Positions 61,895 through 64,000 of a stretch of 64,000 nucleotides of DNA are shown in pieces. Source of the DNA: Acanthaster planci (lineage: Eukaryota; Echinodermata; Asteroidea; Valvatida; Acanthasteridae). The notes under the pieces were generated by a model, which saw only the letters and a list, made by a program, of their open reading frames with translations, did no database searches and was not told the DNA's origin. Both the position numbers and the translations under genes were made by a program. The number at the start of each line of letters is the position of its first letter. Position 1 is the stretch's first letter. The stretch spans positions 553,253-617,252 of the forward strand of contig NW_019091502.1 of the NCBI RefSeq assembly GCF_001949145.1, given 5' to 3'.

Positions 61895-62110
61895 ATGGCG
61901 AGTACTACAATGATGGTCGGTGGAGCGCTGGTCAATGCATTGACGTTTATGGGGAGTGCTTTTTTGTTTAGTTTGATTGGTAAAAATCAGGTCGACGAAG
62001 AATGCAAGAGACACGATCTGGTGATAGAACATTCAGCCAAAGCCAAAAAAGAATGGGTAGAACATCACACCCGACTTTTATACCTTTTGAACAGTGAATT
62101 CAACAAATAA
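61895..62110 (+). pseudogene. Small Polinton-associated membrane protein, N-terminal half
   Basis: 71 codons beginning MASTTMMVGGALVNALTF, with a hydrophobic Gly/Ala-rich N terminus, then a charged helix (KRHDLVIEHSAKAKKEW). This architecture recurs next to integrases of Polinton-like elements in invertebrates. It ends early at 62110. The C-terminal half continues in another frame at 62149-62349, so the gene is split by a frameshift. Function unknown. Confidence 0.5.
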
Positions 62111-62148
62111 GAGCATCAGAGCAAACATTTTAAAAAGTAGAGGAAGCA

Positions 62149-62349
62149 TTGATGTTGTATAGCCAAATCACGGGCACCAACCAAATGGATCTACTGCCAG
62201 AACCTGTATTGGTCAATTTTTACAAACCAAGTGATGATCAAAAAGAAAGAGAAAGAGAGTGTTTGTGTTGGGTGTTTGTGTTGGGTATAAGTATAGCGTT
62301 ATTGGTAATAGGTATTGATAAAACTTTTTACATCTTTTTTTTAAAATAA
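62149..62349 (+). pseudogene. Small Polinton-associated membrane protein, C-terminal half
   Basis: Reads LLPEPVLVNFYKPSDDQKER, then a hydrophobic helix (WVFVLGISIALLVIGI) that fits a transmembrane segment. The FY-x-PSD-x-Q-K motif before a membrane helix matches the end of the same family as the preceding entry, but in a different frame. Confidence 0.5.
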
Positions 62350-62351
62350 CG

Positions 62352-63482
62352 ATGGAATTGAATCAAAGCGAGAAAAGGAGCAAAGTGAGCAAAGAAAAGT
62401 CAAAGTTGAAAGAAGTCTATTACATGTACAGTCCTAAAGGTTAATATTGGAAAGGACACGCAGCTGTTGAAAGTCTGCACAAAAAAACGGCATCAACAAG
62501 AGTGTCATAAGAGCCTTGTTAAAAAAAAAAAACAAGCCATTTGGCAAATTTATCTGCCCGCCCCTGGGTATATACCCAGACTGAGTACTTACAATCAGAG
62601 TTTGTGACACCTACAGAAACGACACGCATCAAATGGACATGAACACTGTATTTACCTTGGGAACGGATTCCAAAAGGACCAAGGGGTAAAACTTTCAAAT
62701 GTATGCATTAATGGTAGTCAACGTGGCTTCAAGATATAAAAAAGCCGAACCTTTGACAAGAAAAACAGCCAAACAAGTGACCGACGCCATAAAACAAATT
62801 TATAACAGGTCTCCTTTGACGTGGCCAAAAAAGCTTAACGTAGACTCTGGATGGGAATTTAAAGGCGAGTTTTGAAAAATATTTGTAAAAAATGGGGTGA
62901 AGGTGCAAGTGGGTGGACGGAGTACATTGATCGCAAGGGATCGTACAGTAGAACGGTTTAACAGAACGTTGGTCAAGCATTTGTTTGAATACCAGTACGC
63001 GTGAGAAACATTAAAGGTGAACGAAACGTGGAATGGGTGGAGCGTCTGCTCCAGGTCGCGAAATCGCTAAACGAAGAAAAGACCCGGTTGATCCATAACC
63101 CATTGATCCGTGACGAGTGAGACAATAACTGGTTCCTGTAGAAGCTGTGAAGCTTAACGAGTGGAACAGTTGCCTGCTGCTTCTCAGAAAAGCAAGTGGA
63201 GCAAAGCAAACAAGCGGTCAGAACTTCCTCCAGCAGCTTTAGTCCGATACATGTACTTGTATTACTCAGGTGAACAAGAAGGCCGCACTGATCTGGAGCG
63301 TGGACGTGTATCAAATCGAAAAACGCACGAGTCAGTTCAAACAAATCAGCGGTAAAAAGGTGACAATGGGACCAACACTCTATTACTTGCTCCCAGGCTT
63401 GGGTGGGGGATCCAATCGTTCTTTTGTGAGAAAAGAGCTTCAAGTGGTACCCGAAGACACTGCGTTACCACCGGCTCGGTAA
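62352..63482 (+). pseudogene. DDE (rve) integrase remnant of the Polinton-like element
   Basis: Pieces of one integrase lie in order across all three frames. They are an N-terminal Lys/Ser-rich start (ATG 62352, stop at 62442), YWKGHAAVESL, QAIWQIYLPAP (from 62533), MVVNVASRYKKAEPL (from ~62711), NVDSGWEFKG, a Lys-rich stretch, VERFNRTL (from 62948), and a C-terminal segment IWSVDVYQIEK to NRSFVRKELQVVPEDT (63270-63482). The second Asp and the Glu of the DDE triad are visible (VDSGWEF, ERFNRTL). The region of the first Asp is scrambled. At least three stops and several frameshifts make it inactive. The family integrates element DNA into the host genome. Confidence 0.72.
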
Positions 63483-63845
63483 TGACTGCAGGCCAAAGTG
63501 TCGATGCCGTTGTCAGGGACAGGCTCAATTTGTTTTGAACGATGGTATAAATCATGTTCTCATGATGTTGTTTCTTACAAACATGCTTGTGATCAAACAA
63601 CATTTCTTTGTAAGCTTCGTGTCGCAGTTGTCTTCTAGTAAGACTTTGGCTACCCCTTTGGCTTTTTTGAGTTTTGAGCTACATGTACCGGTATCTTCGG
63701 GGTAGTCGGGGTATCTGAGACACTAGGGTGGGAAAGTCTACATTTGTAAAACTTGAACCATCTGATTCTTTGTATGTGGTTGTTATATCTTTGTGTAATT
63801 TGTCATTTGGATTGGTTACAAGCTGATGTTTGACTTTGTCTCTTA

Positions 63846-63932
63846 CGAGTCCTTAGCCACTCTCAAAGCCCAGCATATGCATCGCTGATCTTTGTTTTTC
63901 ACGTTGATGATCGCTTTTTTGTCTGCTAACTT
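63846..63932 (-). pseudogene. Polymerase-associated N-terminal fragment (AIINVKNKDQRCICWAL)
   Basis: 29 open codons between stops on the minus strand read KLADKKAIINVKNKDQRC, then ICWALRVAKDS. The INVKNKD-x-x-C-x-x-WA pattern is one that I associate with the start of the DNA-polymerase-bearing protein of Polinton-like elements. The fragment is short, so confidence is limited, but the neighbouring integrase supports it. Confidence 0.45.
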
Positions 63933-64000
63933 TTAGAGGAGTGGTACATATTTCCTCTCAACGGTTCATAATGGCCCACGTTGGTATAAAATGCAACGAC

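Larger units (their letters stand above)
61440..64000. mobile_element. Decayed Polinton/Maverick-like (adintovirus-related) element, runs off the window
   Basis: Five remnants typical of one family of capsid-bearing self-synthesising elements in invertebrate genomes lie together. They are a capsid-like fragment (61464-61880, minus), two halves of a small membrane protein (61895-62349, plus), a DDE integrase remnant (62352-63482, plus) and a polymerase-associated fragment (63846-63932, minus). All except the short frames carry stops or frameshifts, so this is a fossil copy. I see no terminal inverted repeat in the window, and the right end is beyond it. It lies upstream of the visible glutaminase exons, probably in the first intron. 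Assignment rests on remembered family patterns, not a search. Confidence 0.65.

Noticed and set aside
1-64000. tRNA or rRNA genes
   Set aside because: No cloverleaf with box A and box B, and no ribosomal RNA signature, was recognised by eye.

Overview
This window is animal genomic DNA: introns with GT/AG splice sites, two recognisable multi-exon metazoan genes, transposon remnants, long unspliced A/T-rich spacers and a draft-assembly gap. Base composition, large introns, the abundance of the palindrome TACATGTA and the types of mobile element suggest a marine invertebrate, most plausibly a non-vertebrate deuterostome (echinoderm, hemichordate or cephalochordate). I cannot fix the species from the sequence, and a lophotrochozoan is not excluded.

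Layout. Positions 1 to about 12,000 are an intergenic upstream region without a convincing gene. Positions 12,446 to 46,472 (+ strand) hold an odd-skipped-related (OSR/Odd/Bowl-class) zinc finger transcription factor in three coding exons. A short first coding exon is followed by a 19.1 kb intron, a long second exon, a 13.7 kb intron and a last exon. The splice phases join exactly to give 394 residues with five C2H2 fingers. The large introns contain several CpG-rich blocks that could be regulatory, and one ~1.26 kb inverted-repeat DNA transposon.

Positions 52,313 to 59,673 (- strand, convergent with the OSR gene) hold twelve exons of a kidney-type (KGA-like) mitochondrial glutaminase. They cover the helical/EF-hand-like region, the whole catalytic domain with all expected active-site residues, and the ankyrin repeats up to the stop. 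The 5' exon(s), which should encode the mitochondrial targeting region, are not found and probably lie beyond the right edge. Its introns hold a hAT-like inverted-repeat element with a matching target duplication, two copies of a SINE-like repeat, and a 198-base assembly gap.

Positions 59,950 to 64,000 are a mobile-element graveyard upstream of the visible glutaminase exons. There is a broken non-LTR retrotransposon (CR1/L2/Jockey-like reverse transcriptase with an AATA tail), then a decayed Polinton/Maverick-like (adintovirus-related) element. The latter has a capsid-like fragment, a small membrane protein pair, a DDE integrase remnant and a polymerase-associated fragment, all broken.

The two host genes have unrelated jobs, developmental transcription and glutamine catabolism, and share only a convergent 5.8 kb 3' intergenic interval. 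That interval holds a MITE-like element and a degenerate minisatellite that appears to have supplied the C-terminal codons of the glutaminase.
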